A DNA stretch of 38,376 bases from an uncultured Ruminococcus sp. Its GTDB lineage: Bacteria; Bacillota; Clostridia; Oscillospirales; Acutalibacteraceae. Shown piece after piece: positions 6,862-15,281 of the stretch. Below the pieces are notes generated by a model. The model was not told the origin of the DNA. It did not search any database and saw only the letters and a list, made by a program, of their open reading frames with translations. The DNA is taken from contig UQQD01000016.1 of NCBI GenBank assembly GCA_900543095.1, positions 1 to 38,376 of the forward strand. Reading direction: 5' to 3'. Position numbers and translations under genes: made by a program. Position 1 is the first letter of the stretch, and the number at the start of each line of letters is the position of its first letter.

Positions 6862-7461
6862 ATGAATTTTATCAAAGAAATAAAAATTAATTTTTGGGTC
6901 AGCTCGGTAATCAGCATATTGCTGGGATTGGCATTTGTAATCTGGCCTGCCCAAATTCAGGGAATAATTGCTGTTCTGTTGGGCGCAATTCTTATTTTGC
7001 TCGGAGTTATTTGGATAATAATGTTTTTAAAACTTCATGTATGGACCTTAGGGAGCGCCTTTTATCTGTTTTTCGGAGTAATATTTACTGCTGTCGGAAT
7101 ATGGATGGCAGTAAATCCGATGTTCTTTAACGCCATTGTGCTTAGCATAGTGGGATTGTTGGTTGCAATAAACGGCGGATTTGCCATTACTCAGGCATTC
7201 TCTCTCAAAAGCGCAGGCTACGATAAATGGTGGGTAACGCTTTTGTTTGCAGTAGCTGCACTGTTGCTCGGAATCCTTGTTATTTTTTATCCGCTTATGT
7301 TCGGAAAGCTTGCCGTATGGATAGCAGGTGCAATATTAATTTACAACGGAATTTCAAATATCTGGATAGCTACACGGGTTCATAAGTATATAAAGAGCAC
7401 CAAGAGCAACGGTATGATCGACGTTGACGTTGTGGAAGATACGCTTTCGGACGACGAATAA
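6862..7461 (+). CDS. HdeD-like / DUF308 membrane protein
   Basis: A 199-residue protein with about six transmembrane helices arranged as three hairpin pairs, rich in Ile, Leu, Val and Gly (for example LLGLAFVIWP, LLGAILILLGVIWI), ending in a short acidic cytoplasmic-type tail (DVDVVEDTLSDDE). This pattern, including the WP turn after the first helix, fits the DUF308/HdeD family, whose E. coli member is linked to acid resistance; the biochemical role is unknown. An AGGAGG site 8 nt before the ATG supports the start. It is a single-gene unit behind the structured leader and ends at a bidirectional terminator. Confidence 0.8.
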   Translation: MNFIKEIKINFWVSSVISILLGLAFVIWPAQIQGIIAVLLGAILILLGVIWIIMFLKLHVWTLGSAFYLFFGVIFTAVGIWMAVNPMFFNAIVLSIVGLLVAINGGFAITQAFSLKSAGYDKWWVTLLFAVAALLLGILVIFYPLMFGKLAVWIAGAILIYNGISNIWIATRVHKYIKSTKSNGMIDVDVVEDTLSDDE

Positions 7462-7482
7462 TTCATAACCTGAATACTGCAA

Positions 7483-7515
7483 AATAATCCCCCGCTGTAA
7501 AGGCGGGGGATTATT
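7483..7515. terminator. Bidirectional terminator between convergent genes
   Basis: Perfect 13-bp inverted repeat AATAATCCCCCGC / GCGGGGGATTATT with a 7-nt loop, lying between the HdeD-like gene and the convergent minus-strand gene ending at 7526. AT-rich arm bases give U-tracts on both strands. Confidence 0.85.
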
Positions 7516-7525
7516 ATTACTGCGG

Positions 7526-8512
7526 TTATTTATTGTTTTCGTCGGTCGTTGAACCTGTATCCTTTGTAAATGTTATGCCGTTAATGACAAGTTTGCCATC
7601 CTCCAGTTTATAAGGAGCAATCATAGGTGTTTCTTCGATAGTGTAATATGTAAGCGTGATTTCCGAATCCGTATAGCTGTAAATGCCGTTGATAATTACG
7701 GAATCGTTTTCCGTATATGTTGCGGTGCCGTCTTTTCTGAATTCAAAGCAAAGCGAATTGAAGCCGTTGTCATATTTCCATTTGCCAATCAGATTTTCGT
7801 TTGGTGTAAAGTCGCCTTCACGCTTGATTTCCGGAGCCGTATATGTAGCCGTATGTAAAACGATCTGAGTGCTTTCTCCCGAAGAAGCATTGTTGGTAAT
7901 AGTCAAGGTGCGTCCGGTGAAAATATTGCCGGATATTTCAAGACTGAAAGTACCCTGAATACTGTTCGCAACGTTCATATTAAGCGATTTTGTGTTGTCG
8001 TCGCCTGTTTCAACGCTGTAGGTTCCGACATATGATATTGTTCCGACTGTCAGCGCCACGGTACCGTCGTTTTTGAATTCAAAGTAATTCTTAAGTTCAA
8101 TGGTTTCCGCCTCGTCAGAGGTTGACACAACGGTCTGCGGATATTCTTCCGTATAAACCCACATACCTGTTATGCTTGTATCAAAAAACGCCTTAACTAT
8201 AAAAAATGCGAGTGCGGTAACAAGCACTATTGCGCCTGCTATAATAATCGGCACCTGAATATAGCGTTTTTTCTTTATGGCTGTTTGTACTTTTGCTGTT
8301 TCATCTGCGGAAACGACGTCGGTTTCGGGAACACCGTCTGGTGTTGCTTCGACTGTTTCGGCTTTTGCCTCGTCGTCAAAATTGTTCAAATCATAGCCGC
8401 TGCTTTCGGCATTTGCCGTTTCAGGCTGCTTTTCAATGCTTGTATCCATATCGGAAGTTGCGTTTTCGCCGGCTTCGTTTTCAGAAGTCAGAAACTCTTT
8501 GTTTTCGTCCAA
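7526..8512 (-). CDS. Membrane-anchored protein with two lipocalin-like repeats
   Basis: A 328-residue protein. Residues 1-80 form an acidic, low-complexity cytoplasmic region. A single transmembrane helix follows at about 86-107, after a KKKRY basic stop (topology N-in, C-out). The external part holds two related beta-rich repeats (about 115-190 and 230-315), each starting G-x-W-x-Y (TGMWVYTEE, IGKWKYDNG) and continuing with FEF-x-x-DGT, as in the DUF5640/lipocalin-like small repeats of Clostridia. The role is unknown. The start is TTG 8512: a full AAGGAGG (8522-8528) sits 9 nt upstream, while an earlier in-frame ATG at 8557 has none. It is a single gene, divergent from yicC. Confidence 0.72.
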   Translation of the reverse strand: MDENKEFLTSENEAGENATSDMDTSIEKQPETANAESSGYDLNNFDDEAKAETVEATPDGVPETDVVSADETAKVQTAIKKKRYIQVPIIIAGAIVLVTALAFFIVKAFFDTSITGMWVYTEEYPQTVVSTSDEAETIELKNYFEFKNDGTVALTVGTISYVGTYSVETGDDNTKSLNMNVANSIQGTFSLEISGNIFTGRTLTITNNASSGESTQIVLHTATYTAPEIKREGDFTPNENLIGKWKYDNGFNSLCFEFRKDGTATYTENDSVIINGIYSYTDSEITLTYYTIEETPMIAPYKLEDGKLVINGITFTKDTGSTTDENNK

Positions 8513-8548
8513 CTTGCGATACCTCCTTAATTTATTAATAACATTTAT

Positions 8549-8577
8549 ATGATACAATACTTTTCATAATAAATCAA
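8549..8577 (-). promoter_or_regulatory. Promoter of the lipocalin-repeat protein gene
   Basis: Minus strand TTGATT (8572-8577), 17-bp spacer, TATCAT (8549-8554). Confidence 0.55.
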
Positions 8578-8606
8578 CTGTTTATTAAATATGAGAATAA
8601 GCAAAA

Positions 8607-8630
8607 AGTTATTACAATTTTGTAATAACT
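8607..8630. promoter_or_regulatory. 24-bp palindrome between divergent promoters
   Basis: AGTTATTACAA and its perfect complement are separated by 2 bp. The palindrome lies just upstream of the yicC -35 and about 30 bp upstream of the divergent promoter, a place suited to a dimeric regulator acting on one or both. It is followed by no T-run, so a terminator is unlikely. The binding protein is unknown. Confidence 0.5.
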
Positions 8631-8633
8631 CCA

Positions 8634-8662
8634 TTGTCAAAATATTATAATAGTGATATAAT
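8634..8662 (+). promoter_or_regulatory. Promoter of the yicC-thiN gene run
   Basis: TTGTCA (8634-8639), 17-bp spacer, TATAAT (8657-8662). It is the only strong plus-strand promoter seen before this 13-kb run of closely packed genes. Confidence 0.8.
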
Positions 8663-8716
8663 TACTTGTAAATGAAGTTTTGAATTTTTGATTTAGGGTT
8701 AGAAAGGATGAAGAAT

Positions 8717-9601
8717 ATGATAAAATCAATGACGGGTTTCGGCAGATGTGAAACCGTAATTGACGGACGTGAGATCTCGGTTGAAATCAAAAGCGTTAAT
8801 CACCGTTATTTTGAATTTTCATGCCGCACGCCAAAGGGCTACGGCTTTCTTGACGATAAGCTGAAAAGCTATGTAAACTCCCGTGTTTCACGAGGCAAGA
8901 TAGATGTGTTTGTAACAATAGGCGCAAGCGAAGAAACTCCTGCCGAGGTGAGTGTAAATCATCAGCTTGTGTCGGGTTATCTCAATGCAATGCACGAAAT
9001 ATGCTCAGAGCATAATGTTGAAGACGACGTAACGGTGGTTGCGCTTTCACGTTTCCCCGACATTTTTACGGTGCATAAGCCCCCCGAGGACGAAGAAAAA
9101 ATAACAGCCGATGTGCTTTCTGCGGCTGAAACGGCGCTTGATTCGTTTGTTTCAATGCGTGAAGCAGAGGGCGCAAAGATGAAAGCCGACATACTCGGTC
9201 GTGCAAACACTATCCTGTCAATCGTCACAGAGATAGAGGAGCGTTCTCCAAAGACTGTGGGTGAATACGAAAAGCGCCTTAAAGAGCGCATTGAACAAAC
9301 GCTCGAAAGCTACAATATGGATATAGACGAACAAAGAATTCTTACGGAAGTTGCGATTTTTGCCGATAAAGTGGCGGTTGCCGAAGAAACGGTAAGACTT
9401 CGCAGTCACTTTGAACAGCTTTCGCAGTTCCTTGAATACAGCGAACCCGTGGGTCGTAAGATAGATTTTATAATTCAGGAAATGAACAGAGAGGCTAATA
9501 CAATAGGCTCAAAGGTTCAGGACGCAGAGCTTGCACACAAGGTAGTTGAGATAAAAAGCGAGATTGAAAAAATCCGTGAGCAGGTACAGAACATTGAATA
9601 A
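8717..9601 (+). CDS. yicC: YicC/YloC-family endoribonuclease
   Basis: A 294-residue YicC/YloC protein. It opens with the family signature MIKSMTGFGR and has the N-terminal YicC domain (about 1-155, with SVNHRYFE) and the C-terminal DUF1732 domain ending GREI-type sequence (GRKIDFIIQEMNREANTIGSK). Members are Mg/Mn-dependent endoribonucleases involved in RNA decay; B. subtilis YloC is the close relative. I start at ATG 8717 because GAAAGG is 9 nt upstream and the protein then matches the family start; the ATG at 8708 touches the ribosome-binding site. It heads the yicC-remA-gmk-rpoZ-priA run. Confidence 0.93.
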   Translation: MIKSMTGFGRCETVIDGREISVEIKSVNHRYFEFSCRTPKGYGFLDDKLKSYVNSRVSRGKIDVFVTIGASEETPAEVSVNHQLVSGYLNAMHEICSEHNVEDDVTVVALSRFPDIFTVHKPPEDEEKITADVLSAAETALDSFVSMREAEGAKMKADILGRANTILSIVTEIEERSPKTVGEYEKRLKERIEQTLESYNMDIDEQRILTEVAIFADKVAVAEETVRLRSHFEQLSQFLEYSEPVGRKIDFIIQEMNREANTIGSKVQDAELAHKVVEIKSEIEKIREQVQNIE

Positions 9602-9610
9602 GGTGAGTGT

Positions 9611-9865
9611 ATGAAACTTATAAATATCGGTTTTGGAAATCTTGTAAGCTCAGATAAGCTGGTGTCGGTGGTTGCTCCCGACTCTGCCCCCGTAAAGCGT
9701 ATAGTTCAGGAGGCAAAGTCAAACGGAAAGCTTATTGACGCAACCTGCGGACGAAAGTGCAAGTCGGTTCTTATCACCGACAGTAATCACGTTGTTTTGT
9801 CAGCGGTGTCGTCTGAGGCGATACAAAACCGAACAGAGGAGAGCGGTGAACACAATGAACAGTAA
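9611..9865 (+). CDS. remA: RemA-family regulator (DUF370)
   Basis: An 84-residue RemA/DUF370 protein: MKLINIGFGNLVSSDKLVSV and the following VVAPDSAPVKRIVQEAK are diagnostic. In B. subtilis RemA is a DNA-binding activator of matrix and osmoprotectant genes that forms ring-like oligomers. It lies 9 bp after yicC, with its AAGGTGAG site overlapping the yicC stop, and its 3' end overlaps the gmk start by 11 bp, the same order as in B. subtilis. Confidence 0.93.
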   Translation: MKLINIGFGNLVSSDKLVSVVAPDSAPVKRIVQEAKSNGKLIDATCGRKCKSVLITDSNHVVLSAVSSEAIQNRTEESGEHNEQ

Positions 9866-10421
9866 AAAGCGAGGAAGACTGGTGCTTTATACAGGCTCTT
9901 CGGGCGTTGGAAAGGGAACGATACTCGATGAACTTAAAAAGCGTGACCCGAATATTAAGGTGTCAATTTCAAATACTACCCGCAATAAACGAAACGGCGA
10001 AATTGACGGCGTACATTATAATTTTGTAACCAGAGAGCAATTTGAAAAGCTCATAAAGGAAAACGGCTATCTTGAATACGCCGAATACTGCGACAACTAT
10101 TACGGTACGCCGAAAAAAGCAGTGGAAGATATGCTTGATGACGGCTACACCGTTATTCTTGAAATAGAGGTTCAGGGCGGATTGCAGATTATGAAAAAGC
10201 ATCCGGACGTTCTCAGTATTTTTATTCTGCCGCCGTCTATGGATGTGCTTGAAAAGCGATTGAGAAGCCGCGGTACCGAGGACGAAGAAACAATACAAAA
10301 ACGCCTTGAACAGGCAAAAAACGAAATTGCGTTTAAGGATAAGTACCGATACAACGTAGTCAACGCAGAGCTTGACAAAGCGGTTGAGCAGGTGCTTGAT
10401 ATTATTCATAAAAATTCCTGA
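9855..10421 (+). CDS. gmk: Guanylate kinase
   Basis: A 188-residue guanylate kinase, GMP + ATP to GDP + ADP. It has a P-loop GSSGVGKGT (14-22; Ser replaces the usual Pro), the GMP-binding segment SISNTTRNKRNGEIDGVHYNF, the YYGTP motif, and LEIEVQGGLQI. Length fits the bacterial enzyme. I use ATG 9855; an in-frame GTG at 9846 sits closer to a GAGGAGAG site and would add three residues. Its start overlaps the end of remA, indicating coupled translation. Confidence 0.96.
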   Translation: MNSKKRGRLVLYTGSSGVGKGTILDELKKRDPNIKVSISNTTRNKRNGEIDGVHYNFVTREQFEKLIKENGYLEYAEYCDNYYGTPKKAVEDMLDDGYTVILEIEVQGGLQIMKKHPDVLSIFILPPSMDVLEKRLRSRGTEDEETIQKRLEQAKNEIAFKDKYRYNVVNAELDKAVEQVLDIIHKNS

Positions 10422-10444
10422 CTGAGTTCACAGTAACGGCAGAC

Positions 10445-10460
10445 AACGGCAACAGCCGTT
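10445..10460 (+). repeat. Small hairpin in the gmk-rpoZ gap
   Basis: AACGGC-AACA-GCCGTT forms a 6-bp hairpin. A second AACGGC at 10435-10440 could pair with the same 3' arm instead. There is no T-run, so it looks like an mRNA processing or stability element rather than a terminator. Confidence 0.35.
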
Positions 10461-10490
10461 AATATAAATCATATTTTGAGGAGAATTACT

Positions 10491-10697
10491 ATGCACAGAG
10501 TAAATGTAGATGAATTATTTGAGGGAAAGCAAAGCAAGTACGCTCTTGCGGTTGGTGTTGCAAAAAGAGCAAGACAAATCACAAAAACCTTTGAAGAAGA
10601 AAAAATCGTTACCGAGGATAAGCCGGTGCTTATTGCAATCGACGAGATTAAAAACCACGAGCTCAATATTTTAGAGCCCGACGAAGATGAGCTCTGA
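10491..10697 (+). CDS. rpoZ: RNA polymerase omega subunit
   Basis: A 68-residue omega subunit that stabilises the beta-prime fold of RNA polymerase. Family features are visible: an N-terminal SKYALAVGVAKRARQI helix and the following EEKPVxIAIDEI-like segment (KPVLIAIDEIKNHELNI). TGAGGAG lies 7 nt before the ATG. The end overlaps the priA start by 11 bp (GATGAGCTCTGA). Unlike B. subtilis, no coaBC gene separates it from priA. Confidence 0.92.
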   Translation: MHRVNVDELFEGKQSKYALAVGVAKRARQITKTFEEEKIVTEDKPVLIAIDEIKNHELNILEPDEDEL

Positions 10698-13128
10698 GCC
10701 GATTGCAAGGGTAGCCGTTGAAAATACGGTGTTTCCCTTTGACAAGGAGTTTTCTTACGCTGTTCCCGATGCACTCAGAGCCGTATGCAAAGCGGGAATG
10801 AGGGTGCTTGTGCCTTTTGGCAGGGGAAACCGCAAACGTCAGGGGATAATTACTGAAATCGTAACCGAGGAAACCGACGGGCTGAAAGAGATATTGTCCC
10901 TGACGGATTCCAAGCCTGTTTTGTCGCCCGATATGCTTAAAGTAGCTTTCTTTATGAAGGAGCATTATTTTTGCACCTTATACGATGCGGTAAAAACAAT
11001 GCTTCCTGCCGGAATTAATTATAGGGTGACTACTGTTTACGGAGCCAATCCGTTAGGTGACGAGCAGACAGAGAGTCTTGATGACGAACAGCGCAGAATA
11101 TATGATTATCTTTTGCTGAAACGCAAACCCGTTAAAGCGGAAGCTCTTACGGAAGCTTTCGGACTGTCGGACACGGAAACGTTTGAAAAAATGGCGGAGA
11201 GCGGCGTCCTCTATAAATCAGACGAAGCGTTCCGCAGAATAAACGATGCAGTCACAAAAATGGTCGCTGTAAACCCAAATGCAGATGCCGAAAGCGTCAA
11301 CCTTACGCCGAAGCAGAGCGAGGTTTTTGACCTTATCACGATGTCGGGCAGTGTTTCGGTAAAGGAGATTCGCTACTTTACGGGAGTATCTGCAAGCGTT
11401 ATTGACAGCTTGTGTAAAAAGGGGCTTGTTCATCTGTATGATGAGGAGGTTTTCCGCATAGACAGCCGCAGGGCGGACTCAAATCTGCCGCCCGTAGTTT
11501 TGTCGGACGAACAGCAGCGTGCCTGCGACAGCCTTTATGACGAATATTCTGATGTAAAACCCCACGTCAGCCTGCTTTACGGCGTGACGGGTTCGGGCAA
11601 GACCAGTGTGTTTATAAAGCTCATCGAAAGGGTAATTGAGGATAACAGGGGTGTCATAGTAATGGTGCCGGAAATTTCGCTGACGCCGCAGTTTGTGTCA
11701 CTGTTTTCACAGCGCTTCGGCGATAAAATCGCTGTTTTTCACAGCGCCTTGTCACTCGGCGAACGCCTTGACGAATATAAGCGTGTAAAAAGAGGGCTTG
11801 CAAAAATCGTAATCGGAACACGCAGTGCAGTGTTTGCTCCGTTTAAAAACATAGGTCTTATTATTATGGACGAGGAGCAGGAGTACAGCTACAAGTCCGA
11901 AAGCTCACCACGCTATCACGCCCGTGACATTGCGAAATTCAGATGCGCTCAGAATAACGCTCTGCTTGTTTTAAGCTCCGCAACGCCGAGCATAGAAACT
12001 TATTTTTACGCTCAAAGCGGGCGATATTCGCTGAACACTTTGCCGAATCGCTACGGAACGGCTGTATTGCCCCAAGTAGTGACGGCGGATATGAACCTTG
12101 AAATGCAAAACGGCAACACTACCGGATTTTCGGAAGTTTTGCTGAAAAATATTGAATATAATCTTGAACACGGACGGCAGTCGATATTGCTGTTAAACAG
12201 ACGGGGACACAACACCTTTGTTACCTGCCGAACCTGCGGCGAACCGCTTACCTGCCCTAACTGTTCAATTTCGCTGACCTATCACAGCCGCAACAACCGT
12301 CTTATGTGTCATTACTGCGGCTATTCAATACCGTTTACCGACGAATGTCCAACCTGCCACAGCAGGTCTTTGCGCTTTGGCGGAACGGGTACGCAAAAAG
12401 CCGAAAGCGATATTTCGGCCTTGTTTCCGAGTGCGAGAATACTGAGAATGGATACGGACGCCGCATCGTCAAAAGCCTCCTACGAAAAAATGATAACTGC
12501 TTTTGCAAACGGCGACTATGATATTCTTGTCGGCACTCAGATGGTAGCCAAGGGGCTTGATTTTCCAAACGTGACGCTTGTAGGCGTTCTCAACACCGAC
12601 CATATGCTTTATGCCGACGATTACCGCAGTTATGAACGCTCGTTTTCACTGCTTACTCAGGTGGTCGGACGTTCGGGAAGAGGCAGGGAAAAGGGAATGG
12701 CTGTAATACAGTCCTACACCCCCGACAACCTGATAATTGCGATGGCGGCAAAGCAGGATTATGACGCTTTTTACAACACCGAGATAAATGTACGAAAGGC
12801 AATGCTTTATCCGCCCTTTGCCGATATTTGCCTTGTCGGTTTTGTCGGTGAAAATCAGGGGGAAACACTTAAAACGGCAAGAGGGTTTTTGCAGGATTTT
12901 ATAACCCTTGCAAAAAACGAATATCCGAATATGCCGCTTCGGGTTTTGGGTCCGTCGCCTGCTCTTGTGGTTAAGGTTAGCAATAAATTCAGATATAAAC
13001 TAATTATAAAATGTAAGAATAACAGCGAATTCCGCAAACTGCTTTCAACCTTGCTTGTTAAGTACGGAAGCAGTCGGGAGCACAACAAAGTAACTGCTTA
13101 TGCCGATATGAATGCGCTGATATGTTAA
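10687..13128 (+). CDS. priA: Primosomal protein N' (replication restart helicase PriA)
   Basis: An 813-residue PriA helicase that recognises stalled forks and reloads the replicative helicase. Order: 3'-DNA-binding domain (about 1-110, with PFGRGNRKRQGII), winged helix, helicase lobe 1 with Walker A GVTGSGKTS (299-307) and the DEEQ box, the zinc-binding insert (CRTCGEPLTCPNC, then CHYCGYSIP and CPTC; eight cysteines), lobe 2 with QMVAKGLDFPNVTLVGV and VVGRSGRG, and a C-terminal domain. All motifs look intact. Translation is coupled to rpoZ by overlap. Confidence 0.97.
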   Translation: MSSEPIARVAVENTVFPFDKEFSYAVPDALRAVCKAGMRVLVPFGRGNRKRQGIITEIVTEETDGLKEILSLTDSKPVLSPDMLKVAFFMKEHYFCTLYDAVKTMLPAGINYRVTTVYGANPLGDEQTESLDDEQRRIYDYLLLKRKPVKAEALTEAFGLSDTETFEKMAESGVLYKSDEAFRRINDAVTKMVAVNPNADAESVNLTPKQSEVFDLITMSGSVSVKEIRYFTGVSASVIDSLCKKGLVHLYDEEVFRIDSRRADSNLPPVVLSDEQQRACDSLYDEYSDVKPHVSLLYGVTGSGKTSVFIKLIERVIEDNRGVIVMVPEISLTPQFVSLFSQRFGDKIAVFHSALSLGERLDEYKRVKRGLAKIVIGTRSAVFAPFKNIGLIIMDEEQEYSYKSESSPRYHARDIAKFRCAQNNALLVLSSATPSIETYFYAQSGRYSLNTLPNRYGTAVLPQVVTADMNLEMQNGNTTGFSEVLLKNIEYNLEHGRQSILLLNRRGHNTFVTCRTCGEPLTCPNCSISLTYHSRNNRLMCHYCGYSIPFTDECPTCHSRSLRFGGTGTQKAESDISALFPSARILRMDTDAASSKASYEKMITAFANGDYDILVGTQMVAKGLDFPNVTLVGVLNTDHMLYADDYRSYERSFSLLTQVVGRSGRGREKGMAVIQSYTPDNLIIAMAAKQDYDAFYNTEINVRKAMLYPPFADICLVGFVGENQGETLKTARGFLQDFITLAKNEYPNMPLRVLGPSPALVVKVSNKFRYKLIIKCKNNSEFRKLLSTLLVKYGSSREHNKVTAYADMNALIC

Positions 13129-13141
13129 AGAGGAAGATAAA

Positions 13142-13618
13142 ATGGCTATTAGAAACATAGTAAAGGACGGCGACCCGATACTCAACAAAAAATGCCGCCC
13201 TGTTGAAAAATTTGACCGCAAGCTTGCGGTTTTGCTTGAGGATATGGCTGAAACAATGCACCAAGCCAACGGCGTAGGTCTTGCCGCACCTCAGGTGGGA
13301 ATGCTAAGACGTGTTGTTGTAATAGACGTCGGCGAGGGCGTTATTGAGCTTGTAAATCCCCAGATAATCGCCTACAGCGGCGAGCAGGAGGGAGCCGAGG
13401 GATGCCTTTCGTTTCCGGGAGAATGGGGAATAACCAAGCGCCCTCAGTATGTAAAGGTCAGAGCTCAGGACAGAAACGGCAACGAGATTACGCTTGAGGG
13501 CAGAGATCTTCTTGCAAAGGCTTTTTGCCATGAGATAGACCATCTTAACGGTATTGTATTTAAGCAGATTGCCGAACGTATGCTCACACCTAAGGAAATT
13601 GAGCATATGAACGACTGA
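13142..13618 (+). CDS. def: Peptide deformylase
   Basis: A 158-residue type-1-like peptide deformylase, removing the formyl group from nascent N-terminal Met. All three motifs are present: GVGLAAPQ (44-51), EGCLS with metal-ligand Cys88 (86-90), and HEIDH (130-134) giving two histidine ligands and the catalytic Glu. It follows priA by 13 bp and precedes fmt, the enzyme that adds the same formyl group. AAGAGGAAG before the ATG serves as ribosome-binding site. Confidence 0.96.
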   Translation: MAIRNIVKDGDPILNKKCRPVEKFDRKLAVLLEDMAETMHQANGVGLAAPQVGMLRRVVVIDVGEGVIELVNPQIIAYSGEQEGAEGCLSFPGEWGITKRPQYVKVRAQDRNGNEITLEGRDLLAKAFCHEIDHLNGIVFKQIAERMLTPKEIEHMND

Positions 13619-13645
13619 ATATGAATTATTTTTTTGAGGCATCTT

Positions 13646-14563
13646 ATGAACATTGTTTTTATGGGAACTCCCGACTTTGCGGTGCCTGCGCTTGAAGCTC
13701 TTGCAGGTTCAAAGCACAAGGTCAGTGCGGTTTTTACACAACCGGATAAACCACGGGGCAGAAAGATGATATTGACTCCGCCCGACGTAAAGGTCTGCGC
13801 CGAAAAACTCGGTATACCTGTTTTTCAGCCCAAAACTATGAAAAGCGAAGACTCGTTGAACGCCGTCAAAAGTCTTGCCCCGGACGCAATCGTTGTTGCG
13901 GCTTACGGACAGATTTTGCCAAAGACGGTGCTTGACGTTCCGAAATACGGCTGTATCAATATTCACGGGTCGCTTTTGCCTAAATACAGAGGCGCCTCGC
14001 CCATCCAGCAGGCAGTGTTAAACGGCGACAAGGTAACGGGGCTTACGACTATGCTTATGGACGTGGGACTTGATACGGGAGATATTCTTTTGCAGACCAA
14101 AACCGAGATAGGCGAAAACGAAACATCGGGCGAGTTGTTTGACAGACTTGCTCAAATGGGCGGAGAACTGATACTCAAAACGCTTTCGGCTCTTGAACAA
14201 GGCGAGGTAATTCCGCAAAAGCAGGACGAAAGCCTTGCTACTCATACTTCAAAAATTGATAAAACGCTTTGTCCGATTGACTTTTCAAAATCGGCGTATG
14301 AAGTCCACAACCAAATAAGAGGGCTTTATCCGTGGCCTGTCGCAACCGCAAAGCTATGCGGCAAGACTGTTAAGATACATTCTTCCCGTGTTGCGGATAA
14401 AAGCGGAGAAATAGGCACAATAATAAGTGTAAAGCCGCTTATCATAGCTTGCAAAGAAAAAGCTGTTGAAATTCTTGAGCTTCAGCCTGAGGGAAAAAAG
14501 CGAATGTCAGCCTCTGCCTTTGCGGCAGGTCACAAGCTCTCGGTCGGCGATAAAGGAGAATAA
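13646..14563 (+). CDS. fmt: Methionyl-tRNA formyltransferase
   Basis: A 305-residue formyltransferase that makes fMet-tRNA from 10-formyl-THF. The catalytic triad Asn105, His107 and Asp143 is visible in NIHGSLLPKYRGASPIQQA and GLDTGDIL. The N-terminus MNIVFMGTPDFAVPAL is typical, and the C-terminal OB-type domain binds tRNA. ATG 13646 is chosen over the upstream in-frame TTG at 13634 because TTGAGG lies 6 nt before it. It is paired with def as in most bacteria. Confidence 0.97.
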   Translation: MNIVFMGTPDFAVPALEALAGSKHKVSAVFTQPDKPRGRKMILTPPDVKVCAEKLGIPVFQPKTMKSEDSLNAVKSLAPDAIVVAAYGQILPKTVLDVPKYGCINIHGSLLPKYRGASPIQQAVLNGDKVTGLTTMLMDVGLDTGDILLQTKTEIGENETSGELFDRLAQMGGELILKTLSALEQGEVIPQKQDESLATHTSKIDKTLCPIDFSKSAYEVHNQIRGLYPWPVATAKLCGKTVKIHSSRVADKSGEIGTIISVKPLIIACKEKAVEILELQPEGKKRMSASAFAAGHKLSVGDKGE

Positions 14564-14564
14564 T

Positions 14565-15269
14565 ATGCCTTACTTTTACGGATTTGACATCACATATTTG
14601 ATTTTTATAGTTCCGTGCATAATATTGACGCTGATATGTCAGATAAACGTATCCTCAGCGTTTTCAAAGTATTCACAAATTCCGAATTCACGCAATATGA
14701 CGGGTGCCCAGGCGGCCGAATATGTTCTTGCCCAAAACGGCGTTACGGGAGTGCGAATAGAGCATATAAACGGGAATATGACCGATCACTACGACCCCCG
14801 TACAAACGTCATCAGATTATCCGACAGCGTTTACAACTGTTCGACCGTAGCCGCAGTTGGTGTTGCCGCTCATGAAGCCGGTCACGCTGTTCAGCACGCT
14901 GAAAAGTATTTGCCAAACAGAATTCGTACCGCAATTTTGCCGCTTGCCAACATCGGCTCAAGAACAAGCTGGGGTCTGATAATTTTGGGCTTGCTTTTCA
15001 GCTCAAAAATCGGTTTTACCCTGCTTTATATGGGCATTGTGCTGTTTTCGTTTTCGGTATTGTTTACCGTTGCAACCCTTCCCGTGGAGTTTAATGCGTC
15101 AAATCGGGCTTTGAAATGCATCAGAGAAACCAACCTTTTGACAGGCGAGGAATACAAGGGTGCCAAACGCACTTTGCAGGCTGCCGCAATGACCTATGTA
15201 GCAGCTGCGCTGACGGCTATTCTACAGCTTGTCAGACTTCTTATTATTTCAAGAAACAGAAACAGATAA
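14565..15269 (+). CDS. YugP-family membrane zinc metallopeptidase
   Basis: A 234-residue YugP-type protein, a putative neutral zinc metallopeptidase. A transmembrane helix at 8-26 is followed by a domain with HEAGH (103-107) in VGVAAHEAGHAVQHAEKY, then hydrophobic segments at about 135-175 and 208-228. The physiological substrate is not established. ATG 14565 has AAAGGAG 7 nt upstream and starts one base after the fmt stop; the open frame extends upstream inside fmt but without start signals. This gene is commonly found in the clostridial fmt-rsmB interval. Confidence 0.85.
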   Translation: MPYFYGFDITYLIFIVPCIILTLICQINVSSAFSKYSQIPNSRNMTGAQAAEYVLAQNGVTGVRIEHINGNMTDHYDPRTNVIRLSDSVYNCSTVAAVGVAAHEAGHAVQHAEKYLPNRIRTAILPLANIGSRTSWGLIILGLLFSSKIGFTLLYMGIVLFSFSVLFTVATLPVEFNASNRALKCIRETNLLTGEEYKGAKRTLQAAAMTYVAAALTAILQLVRLLIISRNRNR

Positions 15270-15281
15270 CAGAGGAGCATT

